Shown here piece by piece: positions 10,218 through 20,597 of a stretch of 64,000 nt of DNA (position 1 is the stretch's first letter; each line of letters begins with the position of its first letter). The stretch is from contig JAQJVL010000004.1 in assembly GCA_035578905.1 (NCBI GenBank), forward strand, positions 4,941,582-5,005,581. Reading direction: 5' to 3'. Made by a program: the position numbers and the translations under genes. Source of the stretch: Stictocephala bisonia (taxonomy: Eukaryota; Arthropoda; Insecta; Hemiptera; Membracidae). Under the pieces are notes generated by a model that worked only from the letters and a program-made list of their open reading frames with translations, had not been told where the DNA came from and ran no database searches.

Positions 10218-11158
10218 CTACACCAAACATACCTCTTGTCTAGTTTTACATCTGTCCTTGGTGTGCGAAAGCAGCATCTTCGTCTCCAGTGTCAGATGTT
10301 CCCCAACGAAAACTCTGCCCCTTGGAAAGTTCATGTTGACAAGGTCGGCAGCCAGGTCCTGCCGCTCCGTGGCCTTGGCGATCCACTCATCCTTCATTGA
10401 CTTTGAGGTGAATTGGACGATTAATGGTGAACTCTCCTCACTTTGGAAGGGCGGAACTCTATGTATCGCCACCACTTCCGCTGGTCGCAGGGTCATTCCG
10501 ATAGCCTTTCCAACGTCTCCAACTACGCTGATGACATCTTCCTTAGCGGTGTGTGGAACTCCTGCTATTTAACGTTGTTCCTCCTGGAGTATCGCTCCAT
10601 ATTCCTTCGTGTTTGCAACTCTTTCATTTCTTTCGATAATCTCTCATTCTCAAGTTGTAGAGCGTTATTTGCATTCTTCATGTCATTGTACTGCTTATTA
10701 ATTTCTTGTCGGTTTGCAACTCTTTCATTTCCTTCGATATTCTTTCATTCTCAAGTATTAGAGCGTTATTTTCATTCTTCATGTCATTGTACTGTTTATT
10801 AATTTCTTGGAGTTGTTTGGTCGTTTCATCCATTTTGTCAGAGAAATATGTAAATGAACTCTTTATTATGTAATTTAAGTTCATTAAACATTTCTGTCTT
10901 GAAAGCTTCCATCATACTCATGAGAAATTCCTTGGTTAGTGTTGTGTCCAGAGTTGACTGTTTACTCCCAATGGATAACGACGCCTTGTTTTTATCCTTC
11001 TTGCAGATGTCACACAAGAAATCTTTCTTCGCTCCCCGTGTCTTTACATCCACAGAAGTACACGATAGATGAAAAAATTTGCCGCACACTCCCGCACATT
11101 TGACAGCTTCTGAACTCACTGTACACGGATTGCCACAAATGCCACAGTTACCAGCCAT
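10218..11158 (-). pseudogene. LINE-B ORF1: PHD finger, coiled coil and FP25K-like domain, frameshifted
   Basis: Starting at a true ATG (11158), the first 60 residues form a PHD-type zinc finger (C..C, C..C, H..C, C..C in CGICGNPC, CAGVCGKFFHLSC and CDIC). A coiled coil follows (DETTKQLQEINKQYND..), reached after a frameshift near 10870, and then an FP25K-like RNA-binding fold (TLRPAEVVAIHRVP, VFVGEHLT). This PHD/coil/FP25K order is a standard ORF1 design in insect jockey/CR1-like LINEs. The coiled-coil segment is duplicated in tandem at 10611-10809, which further breaks the frame. Confidence 0.8.
10611..10809. repeat. 101-bp tandem duplication in the LINE-B coiled coil
   Basis: Two diverged copies starting at 10611 and 10712 both begin GTTTGCAACTCTTTCATTTC and end at TTAATTTCTTG. 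It lengthens the coiled-coil coding part of the dead ORF1. Confidence 0.9.
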
Positions 11159-11457
11159 AATTAATTTATCTAATAATTTCAATAAATTAAATTAAGTTTT
11201 GCTAGGCAGGTTTTGGAATGAACGGAATCCAACGTGTAGACGCAAACTTGAAACGCATGCAGAGCACACGCTACACCCGTCCGACCAGTTCAAGCGACTG
11301 ATAACAACTGACATTCAACCTAATCTCTGTTTACTCCTCATGAGAATAATGTAATATGGTTTAACGCATTTTGAGAACTGTTGGATACTGTACAAATATC
11401 CGTGCAAACATACCTGTTAGTTTGGCGTGTTATCCTAATTTTCCAAGTAACATTTAA

Positions 11458-12138
11458 CCCTTAAAACGCTGAGCAATTTTCTGTAATTTTTCAATTAACG
11501 CTTAATTTTCTTGAATATATATAATTTTAGTTTTTGTAAAGTTATATTTTGTTTAAATCTAAACTAGGATAGTACAATGTAAAAAAAATAATAATAACGA
11601 TATACAATATATATAACTCAATATACAATATACTCAATAACAAGATATACAATATAACTCAATAAGACAGCAGATTATGTACACAAAATAAACACTATTT
11701 ACAACAAAAATAAAACTAGACTTCACAATGAAAAATATAGAGTAAATTCGAAATAATAAACTTTGTTTACATACCGGAGGTTAGTAAAATGCACGAGACA
11801 GACAACAAATAACTGCAGACTGACTTGAGCGCCAGCCGGTCGCCGCATCATGTGACTAGCAGATGCGTATATATTCGCTGCGAGCGCTAGCGGTTACCTC
11901 GACAGAGGCAATAATGAATGAAAACTTCATATTATTTACATTCGTTGCCTAGTAACCAGTCCAAAGGTCTCGAAAATGAATAATAACCTGAAAATAGTCT
12001 TGACCTTGAATCTTGGAACTCGCTACGTTGTATTAGGCCTGTTCTAGGATTATTGTTATCAGCTCGCGAAATATTACGTATAACGCGTTACGGGCAATTG
12101 TAAACATGCGTATGTATACGGATGCCGCGTTTTAAGGG
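11458..12138. mobile_element. TTAA-flanked non-autonomous element, 681 bp
   Basis: TTAA occurs at 11454-11457 and 12139-12142. The termini are inverted: CCCTTAAAACGCTG on the left, CCCTTAAAACGCGG on the complement of the right. No transposase frame is present. These are piggyBac-type features. Confidence 0.82.
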
Positions 12139-12142
12139 TTAA

Positions 12143-12637
12143 AAGTCTAAAACCGCTAGAAAAAATTTTATAATCAGAGTAAAAAAGTGACCAATAAATC
12201 GTGTATCATTACAAAAGTGCAGAAAACTTTAAGGCTTGCATATGAAAACTAAACTTAAAATAATGTAACAGAGTTATTTGTCCAGTCAGTAGTGTAATGA
12301 TTTTCTGTGGATTGCAAATTACACTTAAACATAACAACAACACACTAGTACTTGTAGTAAATCTCGGTTTCATTCTGAAAGCAATCCAAAATTAACATAT
12401 TTAACATTAAAACTTACATTTATTTTCTTAATTTTAAGCAAATATTGTTTAACATATTTCTAAAAAAACAGCCCAAGTTTGATAAGAATCTGAGAACTGA
12501 AACTAATTTAATAAAGGTAAAGAAACTTTACATTAGAGAAAATTAATAGGATTTCTTGTGATTGCTTTTTGAATAGGAGTCCAGTGCCTGGAGAAATCGG
12601 TTGGTCAATAGAATAACTAAGTTTTCATTTGTTTCAG
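12143..12637. other. End of intron 1, nothing recognised
   Basis: AT-rich sequence with a polypyrimidine tract and TTTCAG at the end serving exon b. Confidence 0.6.
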
Positions 12638-12736
12638 AACCAGCCAGAACAAATACTCTTAGTGATATTTCAGTAGTTCATAATTCTCGGCCTAACAACC
12701 CTCACCGCCCTCACACCAAGCTTCACAATGCTGTTG
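12638..12736 (+). CDS. TBC1D22: TBC1D22 exon b
   Basis: This 99-bp exon lies between TTTCAG and GTACGT. It takes one base from exon a, reads 32 codons and leaves one base, matching exon c. The product is hydrophilic with SVVHNSRPNNPHRPHTK, resembling the linker before the TBC domain, which is rich in Ser, His and Pro. It has no known fold. Confidence 0.8.
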
Positions 12737-13733
12737 GTACGTCCTATATTAAGTAACATACGATTGTACTGAATGCATACAAAATTGTTTTGTGTACCTC
12801 TTGGAGAAAACACAAGTTGTCAAGAATCTTATTTGTCCTTTATAATATTTTTATTGTATCATCTCACAGTCACTATTTTTACAGTTATTTCTCTGTTGTG
12901 TCAATGATCATTCTTTGGTTGGATTCCCAAAGTATGATTAGCTTGAGGTGTCCGTGGGCTAAGCGTATAATATTTGTATAAGCGCAGATAAATGCAAGGA
13001 AATCATAATTCATTTAACAACATTCTGTTTAAACTTACATTTAAAAATACTTTTATGATTATCAACACTTTAAAGTCTAATATCAAACTCAAAATTTCAT
13101 GAATTCAACTATAGCCAGTTGGATTTTAGGCCCATACATTTTAAACTTGTTATATAGAAAGAAAAGACAATTAAGTTTCTTGAATATTTTAAAAATATTT
13201 AACCCCAGAAAGAACAACTTTGTATGAAATAATCTATATAGAACAATACTATTGTGTCACCATTTTGTTACAGTTATACAATTCTGAAACAAATCAATTT
13301 TTATAAGATAACAAAAATAAAAAAAAACTAATTTTTTACTATTAAAAGTAACAAAAAATGCCTCATTCACAGTTTTCAATGAAAAGAAACAATTGAACAT
13401 TATTTTACAATATCATCGTAGCAAAGTATTTGTATTTCTATATTGTAATTTTAGTATATTTCTTGTACTTGGTATTAGTTACATAAATTATTTATTTGTT
13501 TAATCAGTTCTATGTATGTATTTACTTGTGTAATGATATTTAGTTTATAAGCTATAGATTATGCTGTGCATACCGCAATATGTAGCTTGAAGTCGTTTTT
13601 ATATTAAATTAATCAGACTAGAAGTAAGATTTATATGCAATTTAACCAGTACCTGCCATAGCAACTGGATTAGATTGTCTGGTTTTTGTAATAATCAAAC
13701 TATATATAATATAAATTTAAATAATATTATTTT
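12737..13733. other. Intron 2, nothing recognised
   Basis: Very AT-rich; no open frame or repeat beyond low-complexity runs. Confidence 0.6.
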
Positions 13734-13749
13734 TCACATTTTAAATCAG

Positions 13750-14013
13750 TATATTGGAGAGATAGGACATCAGCAAACTTACCTCAAAAGACAAGCTCAC
13801 TAACACTAGAGTAGTAGTAACAAACACAAAACTCTCTCTCTCTCTACTCACCTTAAGAAAATGCCAGTGGTATTGAAAATTTGTGAGATTGTGTTTATTT
13901 TGTGTTTGTTACTACTACTCTGGTGTTAGTGAACTTGTCTTTTAAGGTAAGTTTGCTGATTGTCCTATCTCTCCAATATACTAATTCCTGGCCTAGTGCC
14001 CTATAACCTAAAC
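13750..14013 (-). mobile_element. Hairpin retroposon, copy 1 (264 bp), with 16-bp target duplication
   Basis: The insert is flanked by identical TCACATTTTAAATCAG copies (13734-13749 and 14014-14029). On the minus strand it starts GTTTAGGTTATAGGGCACTA, then has two long inverted arms (13750-13832 against about 13900-13985) around a CT repeat and a short stem-loop. It belongs to the same family as 55048-55406. The long target duplication points to target-primed insertion rather than cut-and-paste. Confidence 0.85.
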
Positions 14014-14102
14014 TCACATTTTAAATCAGAAATACAAAATACTACAGATCAAGGTACTCAAGAAAATTAGAATTATTCCATTGCATTGCTGGGTATGTGC
14101 AG

Positions 14103-14248
14103 GTGTTGATAGTGAGTCTATGGTGAGCAAGCTGGCCAAATTTCGAGCATTACTTGAGACCATGCTGTTAAGCCTTGATGACCTGCGTCACCTTAGCTGG
14201 TCTGGTATCCCAGTAGAAGTGCGGCCCATCGCTTGGAGACTGCTCGCA
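14103..14248 (+). CDS. TBC1D22: TBC1D22 exon c (start of TBC domain)
   Basis: Bounded by GTGCAG and GTAAGT; it enters with two bases and ends on a complete codon. It encodes KLAKFRALLETMLLSLDDLR and then SGIPVEVRPIAWRLL, the conserved first helices of a TBC domain (family signature G-I/V-P-x-E-V-R-x-x-x-W). The following residues are supplied by exon d (GYLPAS), reproducing the WRLL-x-GYLP run typical of TBC1D22. The acceptor lies 74 bp after the target duplication of the hairpin retroposon. Confidence 0.95.
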
Positions 14249-14376
14249 GTAAGTATTATCCTACTGCATCATTATACATTTTCACATTATAGTTTCTTGA
14301 TTAGTGCATTACATGTTGGTAGAAATAAACACAAATGAATGCCACTAAACACAAACTATTACAAAGTGTACATATT

Positions 14377-14676
14377 GGTTAAGTTTGGGGCACTAGTCCT
14401 ACGATTTTAGTAGTAATGAAACGAAAGGAAAGCAGCATACCTGATAAACTTGGTAGACTGGTACACTGTAGATAGACAAAATCACATAACAAAGTATTGA
14501 ATAGTGAAATATTTTGGGGCCACTGGCCTCTTCTTCAGTCACTAAACTGTTTAGTGACTAACAGTGTCCTCGAAATATTTCACTATTCAATTCTTTGTTA
14601 TGTGATTGTGTGTCTATCTACAGTGTACCAGTCTACCAAGTTTATTAGGTATGCTGCTTTCCTTTCCTTACTACTG
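14377..14676 (+). mobile_element. Hairpin retroposon, copy 2 (300 bp), different body
   Basis: Flanked by AAAGTGTACATATT (14363-14376) and AAAGTGTACGTATT (14677-14690), one mismatch in 14. It begins GGTTAAGTTTGGGGCACTAG, the same head type as copy 1. It is made of two inverted arms of about 120 bp (start GGAAAGCAGCATACCT) meeting at an inner stem AGTCACTAAA / TTTAGTGACT. No coding capacity. Confidence 0.8.
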
Positions 14677-14904
14677 AAAGTGTACGTATTATGATGATAA
14701 ATTTCGGTAAACCACGCTTACCATCCTCAAACCAGTGGGACTCAACATAGGTGCAGGATGATGATTATGAACCACTCAACTCAACTACAACCAACTGTAA
14801 GTGTAGGATGAGCAAGCTGTTAGTACAAGATTTTAGGGAAAGTGAATGGGTTGTGTGTTACGGAGGGTGAGCTATATGTGTAGTTTTAAAGACAGTGGCC
14901 ATAA

Positions 14905-15330
14905 CTGAAATGAAATGAAAAAATGGCTTTTTTGACAAAGTGTATAATTGGGTAGGTTAGGACTATTAAATCCCCTTTTACACATAACCTACAATAACAA
15001 CTGCAAAAATCATGTCAAAACATATTAAAATGAATCAACTAAATGGACTTAGTACATTTGCTAGTCAAATAAAATAAATATATTTTTTAATTTACTATCA
15101 AATAAACCAATACAACAAAACCATTTTAATGAATATATAACAAAATAAAACAAAATTAAAAACAGAGGAAAAATTAAAATGAATCGAGTAATAACAGTCA
15201 CTCATCAACATTCATACATTGGCATATACATATTCCCTGGGTCGTGAAACACTCAATCCTGCAAGGCCCGCAGCAGGCCTCTAACAAACGCCTGGAACCA
15301 AGCACGCTCAAAAACGCCACTGATGTGATC
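14905..15330 (-). repeat. Interspersed repeat, possibly a LINE 3' end (copy 1)
   Basis: It shares TGAAATGAAAAAAT and (C/G)AGGTTAGGACTA..CACCTAACC-type blocks with 63075-63460. The TTTCA-rich end on the minus strand looks like a LINE tail, and a short broken frame (FERAWFQAFVRG) could be an ORF2 C-terminus. Family not identified. Confidence 0.45.
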
Positions 15331-15344
15331 AGTCAGATTATTCC

Positions 15345-15756
15345 TAAGTGTAGTGTGGTAGGGAAGTTGAGTGGGTTAAAAGTGTAGTTTGTTAGAGAAG
15401 TTGAGTAGGCCACAAGTGTAGTTTGTTGTAGAATGGGAGTGGACCCCTAATGTAGTTTGTTAGAGAATATGAATCGTCCATGTTGTGGAATGTAAATGGA
15501 CCCCTAAAAGAGTTTGTTAGGGAATATGAATGGTCCATAAGTGTAGTTTGTTAAGGAATTTGAATGGGTCGTAAGTGTAGTTTGTTGTAGAATGTAAATG
15601 GTCCCCTAATGTAGTTTGTTAGGGAATATGAATGGTCCATAAGAGTAGTTTGTTGTTGAATGTAAATAGACCTCTAATGTAGTCTGTTAGGGAATGTGAG
15701 TGGGCTATAAGGGAAGTTTGTTAGGGAATGTGAAAAGGCCATAATTTTGTATGTTT
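15345..15756 (+). repeat. Degenerate minisatellite, period about 33 bp
   Basis: About a dozen units around TGTAGTTTGTTAG(A/G)GAA alternate with (A/G)TGAATGG-(T/A)CC(A/C)TAA spacers. Units diverge by substitutions and small indels, so the array is old. Confidence 0.88.
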
Positions 15757-15795
15757 GTGAAAGTCCAGTAAAATTGTAAGAGTTCACTATAGATA

Positions 15796-15906
15796 AGATA
15801 AAAATCACAAAGAATATATAACACAACAAAAATTTAAAATTCCAATGCCACTGGCACTTTTACTCAGAAACTTGAGGTGAAATGTGAGTTTGTTGTGTTA
15901 TATATT
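15796..15906. repeat. Hairpin sequence with the same core as the hairpin retroposons
   Basis: Inverted arms (GAATATATAACACAACAAA at about 15811 against TTTGTTGTGTTATATATTTC near 15888) enclose TGCCACTGGCA plus CTGAG on the minus strand. It is related to the cores of the elements at 13750, 14377 and 55048. Confidence 0.55.
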
Positions 15907-16275
15907 TCATTAGTCTTGCGTTTAGAGGTTGCATTGATTCCCGTGGCATTGCTTTTAACAATCAAATAAACTGAACCGCTGCCTCCTAGGCAACCCACTG
16001 ACCAATTATAAGCCGCATTATCCTACCTCACAGTCAACGGTCAGATAAGTGGTGAGGATCCATTTTCTCGTGTGTGGTGCCCGTTTGAGTTGGACGTACC
16101 ATCTACTGTCTCAGGTCTTGAATAACTGCCCTTCTGGCTGGTTAGGAGGGAAAGGGTACCAAGAATGGGGATGGTTACTTAATTGGTAGTAATAAGTGTT
16201 GTATGGCAGTGAGCAGATTGCAGCAGTGGAACCTTTTCATTATAGGAATTATATACTGTATAATTACAGTTGTAA

Positions 16276-16451
16276 AGAAAGGAAAGGAAAGCAGCGTTCC
16301 TAATAAACTTAGTAGACTGGTACACTGTAGATAGAGACACAATCACATCTCAAAGAATTTAATAGTGAAATATTTCGGGGCCATTGGCCCCTTCTTAGTC
16401 ACTAAACTGTTTAGTGACTAAAATCCTAGGCCTAGTGCCCCAAATTTAACC
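16276..16451 (-). mobile_element. Hairpin retroposon, single-arm copy of the 14377 family
   Basis: On the minus strand it starts GGTTAAATTTGGGGCACTAG, followed by TAGTCACTAAACAGTTTAGT, a GGGGCCAATGGCCCC stem, GAAATATTTCACTATT, and the arm ending GCTGCTTTCCTTTCC. It has one arm rather than two, so it may be the ancestral form from which copy 2 arose by inverted duplication. No target duplication is clear. Confidence 0.7.
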
Positions 16452-16661
16452 TGTTTATTGTATAACATTTCACTGGGGCATCCATAACTTAATTCTGGCC
16501 ATATCTAAATTAATTATAACTTGTTCAACAAAGCTGGTTAGATAACTCAGCATCTAATTTGTGGGGGACCTGTTCGGTAATAAGCAGAGTGTTGGTTCGG
16601 TTTCCTATAGTCGGTCTTTACCCTCAGGATTAATTTTGTGGACAGTCGAAGCATCGCAATA

Positions 16662-16735
16662 GGTAGCAGAGCGTGGTTTCAATCTAGGAACCTCTAGGTT
16701 ATGGGCCCAGCATGCTTCTCCTATGGTGGTAATTA
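16662..16735 (-). tRNA. Degenerate initiator-tRNA-Met-like sequence
   Basis: On the minus strand GCATGCTGGGCCCATAACC gives the anticodon arm of initiator tRNA-Met with CAT. It continues to an altered B box GATTGAAACC and a 3' half ending CTCTGCTACC. The 5' acceptor half does not pair well, so this is a relic or part of a SINE. Confidence 0.5.
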
Positions 16736-16915
16736 CACGGAATATGAGTAGAAAGAGCTACAGAGGGTTCCCTTGTAGTGATAACCTAGCTATATATGTT
16801 AAGGTACCTTCAAAGAATTGTGCAAATTGTGAGGCAATCGCTTGTCTTATAAACTTCCCGGTTGATGGGAAGTAATAACCTAAAAGATGAATTTAACTAG
16901 TTGTAATTAATTATA

Positions 16916-17245
16916 CGAGGAATGTTTTTAAAGTAAGTACTGTTTTTTAATCCTGCCGTTGTATAAATCCGGTCGGCGTTCAAGCACATGAACGCTGTAT
17001 ACTGCTATCTGTTGGCAAGCCACAGCCGCCATTTCAGATCCATTTGACAATGTTTAAAATGCCTCCTTTTTTTACAGCCAACTGTTAAGTTTGAGCTGTA
17101 ATAGGTTTTCTTAACTCTAAAAAGCAGCTGACATCCATTGTGAGGTCTGTGAAGTTTATGGAAAAAACACAATGAGTGATGGGGTGGTACGGGAATGGTT
17201 GATAGCTTTTAAAGATGGTAAATCAAAAACCGTAATAAAAAACAT
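16916..17245 (+). pseudogene. Mariner transposon 5' relic
   Basis: After TA (16914-16915) there is a mariner-like terminal sequence CGAGGAATGTTTTTAAAGTA, and at about 17173 a short frame MSDGVVREWLIAFKDGKS. This matches the helix-turn-helix end of mariner transposases (compare VRKWCIQFNEGRTS in the palindrome at 38282). The rest of the transposase is missing and no right terminus was found. Confidence 0.68.
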
Positions 17246-19985
17246 GAACGAGAGTTAAAATACTTGAGAATAATATAAGCGCTTCTTCCATTGTAGAACA
17301 ATAAAGTAAACATAACCTAAACGTTGACCGAACTGATCTCAGCTAAAACGTAGGAAACGATGCTGTGTGAACACAGAAGAAAAAGGACATTTTGACGTAC
17401 CATTAATATGAATGATAAGACGTACAATAAGATGTTGCGTGTAAACCCCCTTAAAATTTATCAATCTGGTGTGATGCTTTTGCTTGAATTTTGGAAATGG
17501 CAGTACCTTTACAAAGTAAATGAAATTCGCTTCATATTCAATTTCAGTTTGGTGCAACACAGATAACAAAATATTTTGTAACATGCTGGAACTTGTGCTG
17601 GCGAAAAAAATCATTTGTTCCAATGAAAATTACTAAAGGGTGTACATGTTATTCAGTAGTGGTCTATCAGTTTTAAGCTTGTACAATTTTTTGTACAATA
17701 AAGTAATTTTTCATTTCATTTCAGCTTTAAGCTTGACCCTTCTAGTCCCTTGTCGTAAGCTGGAGAAGGCACATAATTCCGAAAAGTGTATTAGGGAATT
17801 GTGAACTCTGTGCAAATCTGACTTACGAATTATTAGAAATTTGTATTTCAAAGTTTGATTTCATTTACTCAAGTAATTTAGGTAGAGGCTTAGTTGAAAA
17901 ATGTGGGAATAAACTCACTAATAGTTGCCTGTACAAATTTTAAAATCTGGGTTAAAATTATGGCTGTGGGAATAATACATTGCTATTTTAGTGTAACAGG
18001 CAGACGTACATGTGGCAGGAGGGGGTTCCATCTTACCCTCTTAGGCTGGGGTAAGACGAGATATGCTATTGTTTGATAATGTAAACAAACAGTGATTGCT
18101 TCGCAGTGCAGAATCAAGTTTTATGTAATTAAACTGGGGTTTTACCAACTAAATCGCGTGACGTCTTAACAATGTACAAACATCCACAGATGCAACATTC
18201 ATATTTAGCCATAACGCGGCAAACGGCTGTAGAAGATTTTGGTTATTTCGTTGCCTAACAACAAATATACTTTTCAATTTAATTTATATTCTCCATTTAA
18301 GATAAAATGTTAATTAGGTTTGGGTTGATATATGAGAGTGGTTATAATGTTCTTAAATAATTATATCCCTGGCAGAAGCAAAACAAAGTTACAGCTGTGA
18401 TATAATTTATCTTTGTACTATGTGTCAGACGGCTGTAGGGGCAATTGCTAGTAGCTGACTACCTTACCGCATGGTTAATTTTAATTGCTAGGTTTTTATT
18501 TTTTTGCCGTTTTATGTATTTATGTGATATGTTTTTAGTTTTTATATATGTGATATTATTTTACAGAAAATGTAAAGTTAGTAGAAATATTAGGTTTTTT
18601 AGTAGTTTGCATTTTGTTTTTTTGTTTGTCAAAACACACAGATGATAATGACTTCCAAACACTTTCTTCCGACTTTGGGTAGTGACATAAAAAAATTGTT
18701 TAATTTTTCTTGTTCCTTATTTAAAGGCTTACCAAAAGACATTTCCTTAAGTAGTTTCATTTGGTCGTGGAATTTTGATGGTTTAACATTTCCTTGTATG
18801 TTTTACGAGTATTTATATTTACAACACAAAAAATGTATTTGTTTCTTAGTGATACAGTTGTCAAATGTTGCAATATTCACTTGAAACGTAATTTGGCTAA
18901 AAAAAAGATAAATTGTCAAGTAGTATATAAATGAATATTTTTAACTTTCAATTTATCATGAGAAACTAAAATCAGTTTTCATTAAAAAAATGTTTAATTT
19001 TATTTTGTAATTACACTACGGTATACAAGATTTAGCTCTAGTGCAATTTAGCATGGAAAGGGCTAAACATGTTCATAAGAAAGAGAATAACAACTTCTTA
19101 TTTGTTTAAAAGAAGGGTTTATATGTTTTTTTTTTCAGTTACAATGGGCAATTAATGTAAAATTCAATGCTATATTTAATCAGATGAGTACAATAGCCTT
19201 ACAATTACAGTGGATTGACCCCCCTCTCCCCTTTTTTTCACATACAGATTGAGTAATCATTATGTTAATGCCATTGTGCATATGTATAACCTTTACTAGA
19301 ATGGCAGTGATGTGTCGGAAGACTGGATTCAAGGTCACTTCTATGTAGTTAAGATCCAATATATTTAAACTTCGAGACCGATAGATTTCCTCATTTTGAC
19401 AAATAAAAATGTATTATATGTTTTGGTAAATAAATAAATTGTTACAGTAATGCTACATTAAAGTTTCTTAGGAATCAAATTTAATTTTTAGAAGTACTTA
19501 CCAAGCCAGCTCCTTTCTGAAATATTTTACTTCAAAATTATTTTATAAAGTATAGGTGGTAAACAATTGTTTATGAATGAAAATAATTAAAATACTTATT
19601 TAATAAAGAACCTGAACAAGAAAAACAATGTTTTTGTTCATGAATTCAAACAAAAATTATACTTCGTATTAAAAAAAAATGTTATAGGGAATTAGTTGAA
19701 AAAAAAACTCAAGCAAAAGATTGAATCATCTTAGAGGAGCATTCTTGAAAACAGTGTATTGAAAATATTACAATTGATCTGCAGTAAATTTGAAACGGGA
19801 TTAATCTGTTTTAACTGCCTGTATGCACCGTTTATCTTTCCTTCTAGGCTGTCAGTAAATCAGTGGAGTGAGCACCGACTCCAGTACTTGCTGATGATAA
19901 GAAAATGGTGGGAAACTTGAAGTTTATGTGTGATAAACAACTAAACAAACGTTGACATGCTGTAAGTGTTGTTGGTACTGTCCAG
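17246..19985. other. Remainder of intron 3, nothing recognised
   Basis: AT-rich, with several short chance frames. The acceptor of exon d follows TACTGTCCAG. Confidence 0.6.
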
Positions 19986-20114
19986 GGCTACCTGCCAGCG
20001 AGTCTGGAGAGGAGGCAAGCTGTTATGGAGAGGAAAAGGCTGGATTACTGGAATCTTGTCAAGCAGTATTTTGATACGGAAAGAGATGAGGCTTACCAAG
20101 ATACTTATAGACAG
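19986..20114 (+). CDS. TBC1D22: TBC1D22 exon d
   Basis: The 43-codon exon lies between TGTCCAG and GTACAC, in phase 0 at both ends. It encodes GYLPASLERRQ..MERKRLDYWNLVKQYFDTER..YQDTYRQ. The YLPA-xx-ERR and K-R-xx-Y-W pattern and the final QDTYRQ are characteristic of TBC1D22 and lead directly into the catalytic IHIDIPR of exon e. The frame starts earlier than the AG, but the conserved GYLP marks the splice. Confidence 0.96.
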
Positions 20115-20410
20115 GTACACACCATATTGTTTCCATTTTTATTTCAAATTATGCTCTCCATGGTCGGGATAAAAAACATTTCTTTTTTGTTATGCATCTG
20201 AATATAAATTAATATTTTTTCCTGCATATTTATATTGCATTTGGGTATAACTTAGTTTTAAAAACATTCTGTTATATTAAATATTCTTTTCTAGAAATAA
20301 TAATTGTTAATGAATAGCTCACATTTTTGTTTTGATTTAATTTGCTCTAGCGTTATTAAGTTCATCTACATAGTAAGACGATTCTCCTACTATTAATTTT
20401 AATGTTTTAG

Positions 20411-20597
20411 ATCCACATTGACATCCCCCGCATGAGCCCACTCATAGCACTCTTCCAACAAAAGACTGTCCAGGAAATGTTTGAGCGGATCCTATTCATC
20501 TGGGCAATAAGGCACCCAGCTTCAGGCTATGTTCAGGGCATTAATGACCTAGTTACACCTTTCTACGTTGTCTTTCTGCAAGAATTTCTTCCAACAG
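20411..20597 (+). CDS. TBC1D22: TBC1D22 exon e (both catalytic fingers)
   Basis: Bounded by TTTTAG and GTAGGT; 62 codons plus one base. It opens with IHIDIPR, the I-x-x-D-x-x-R motif that supplies the arginine finger, and contains SGYVQGINDL with the glutamine finger (Y-x-Q). Both residues act in trans on GTP in the Rab active site, so the encoded GAP should be catalytically competent. Between them are QEMFERILFIWAIRHP and after them TPFYVVFLQEF, all close to vertebrate TBC1D22. Confidence 0.98.

Larger units (their letters stand above)
9745..11320 (-). mobile_element. LINE-B, 5' part: 5' UTR, ORF1 and start of endonuclease
   Basis: The minus strand runs from a GC-richer 5' UTR (about 11320-11159) through ORF1 to the first part of the ORF2 endonuclease (9970-9761, SGGVIVYTD and VAMYR). 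The endonuclease stops mid-domain and resumes at 4146 beyond LINE-A. Frameshifts show that the copy is dead. Confidence 0.82.

Noticed and set aside
10209..10802. Overlapping plus-strand frames over LINE-B ORF1
   Set aside because: The PHD/FP25K protein is clearly on the minus strand; these are shadows.
13850..14560. Hammerhead ribozyme in the hairpin retroposons
   Set aside because: CTGAAGA and GAAA flank one stem, but there is an extra A, the outer strands pair directly with each other, and no third helix or cleavage site is evident; kept only as a structural motif.
18445..18884. Two hydrophobic plus-strand frames
   Set aside because: AT-rich intron composition alone gives such Phe/Leu-rich frames; no domain or splice support.
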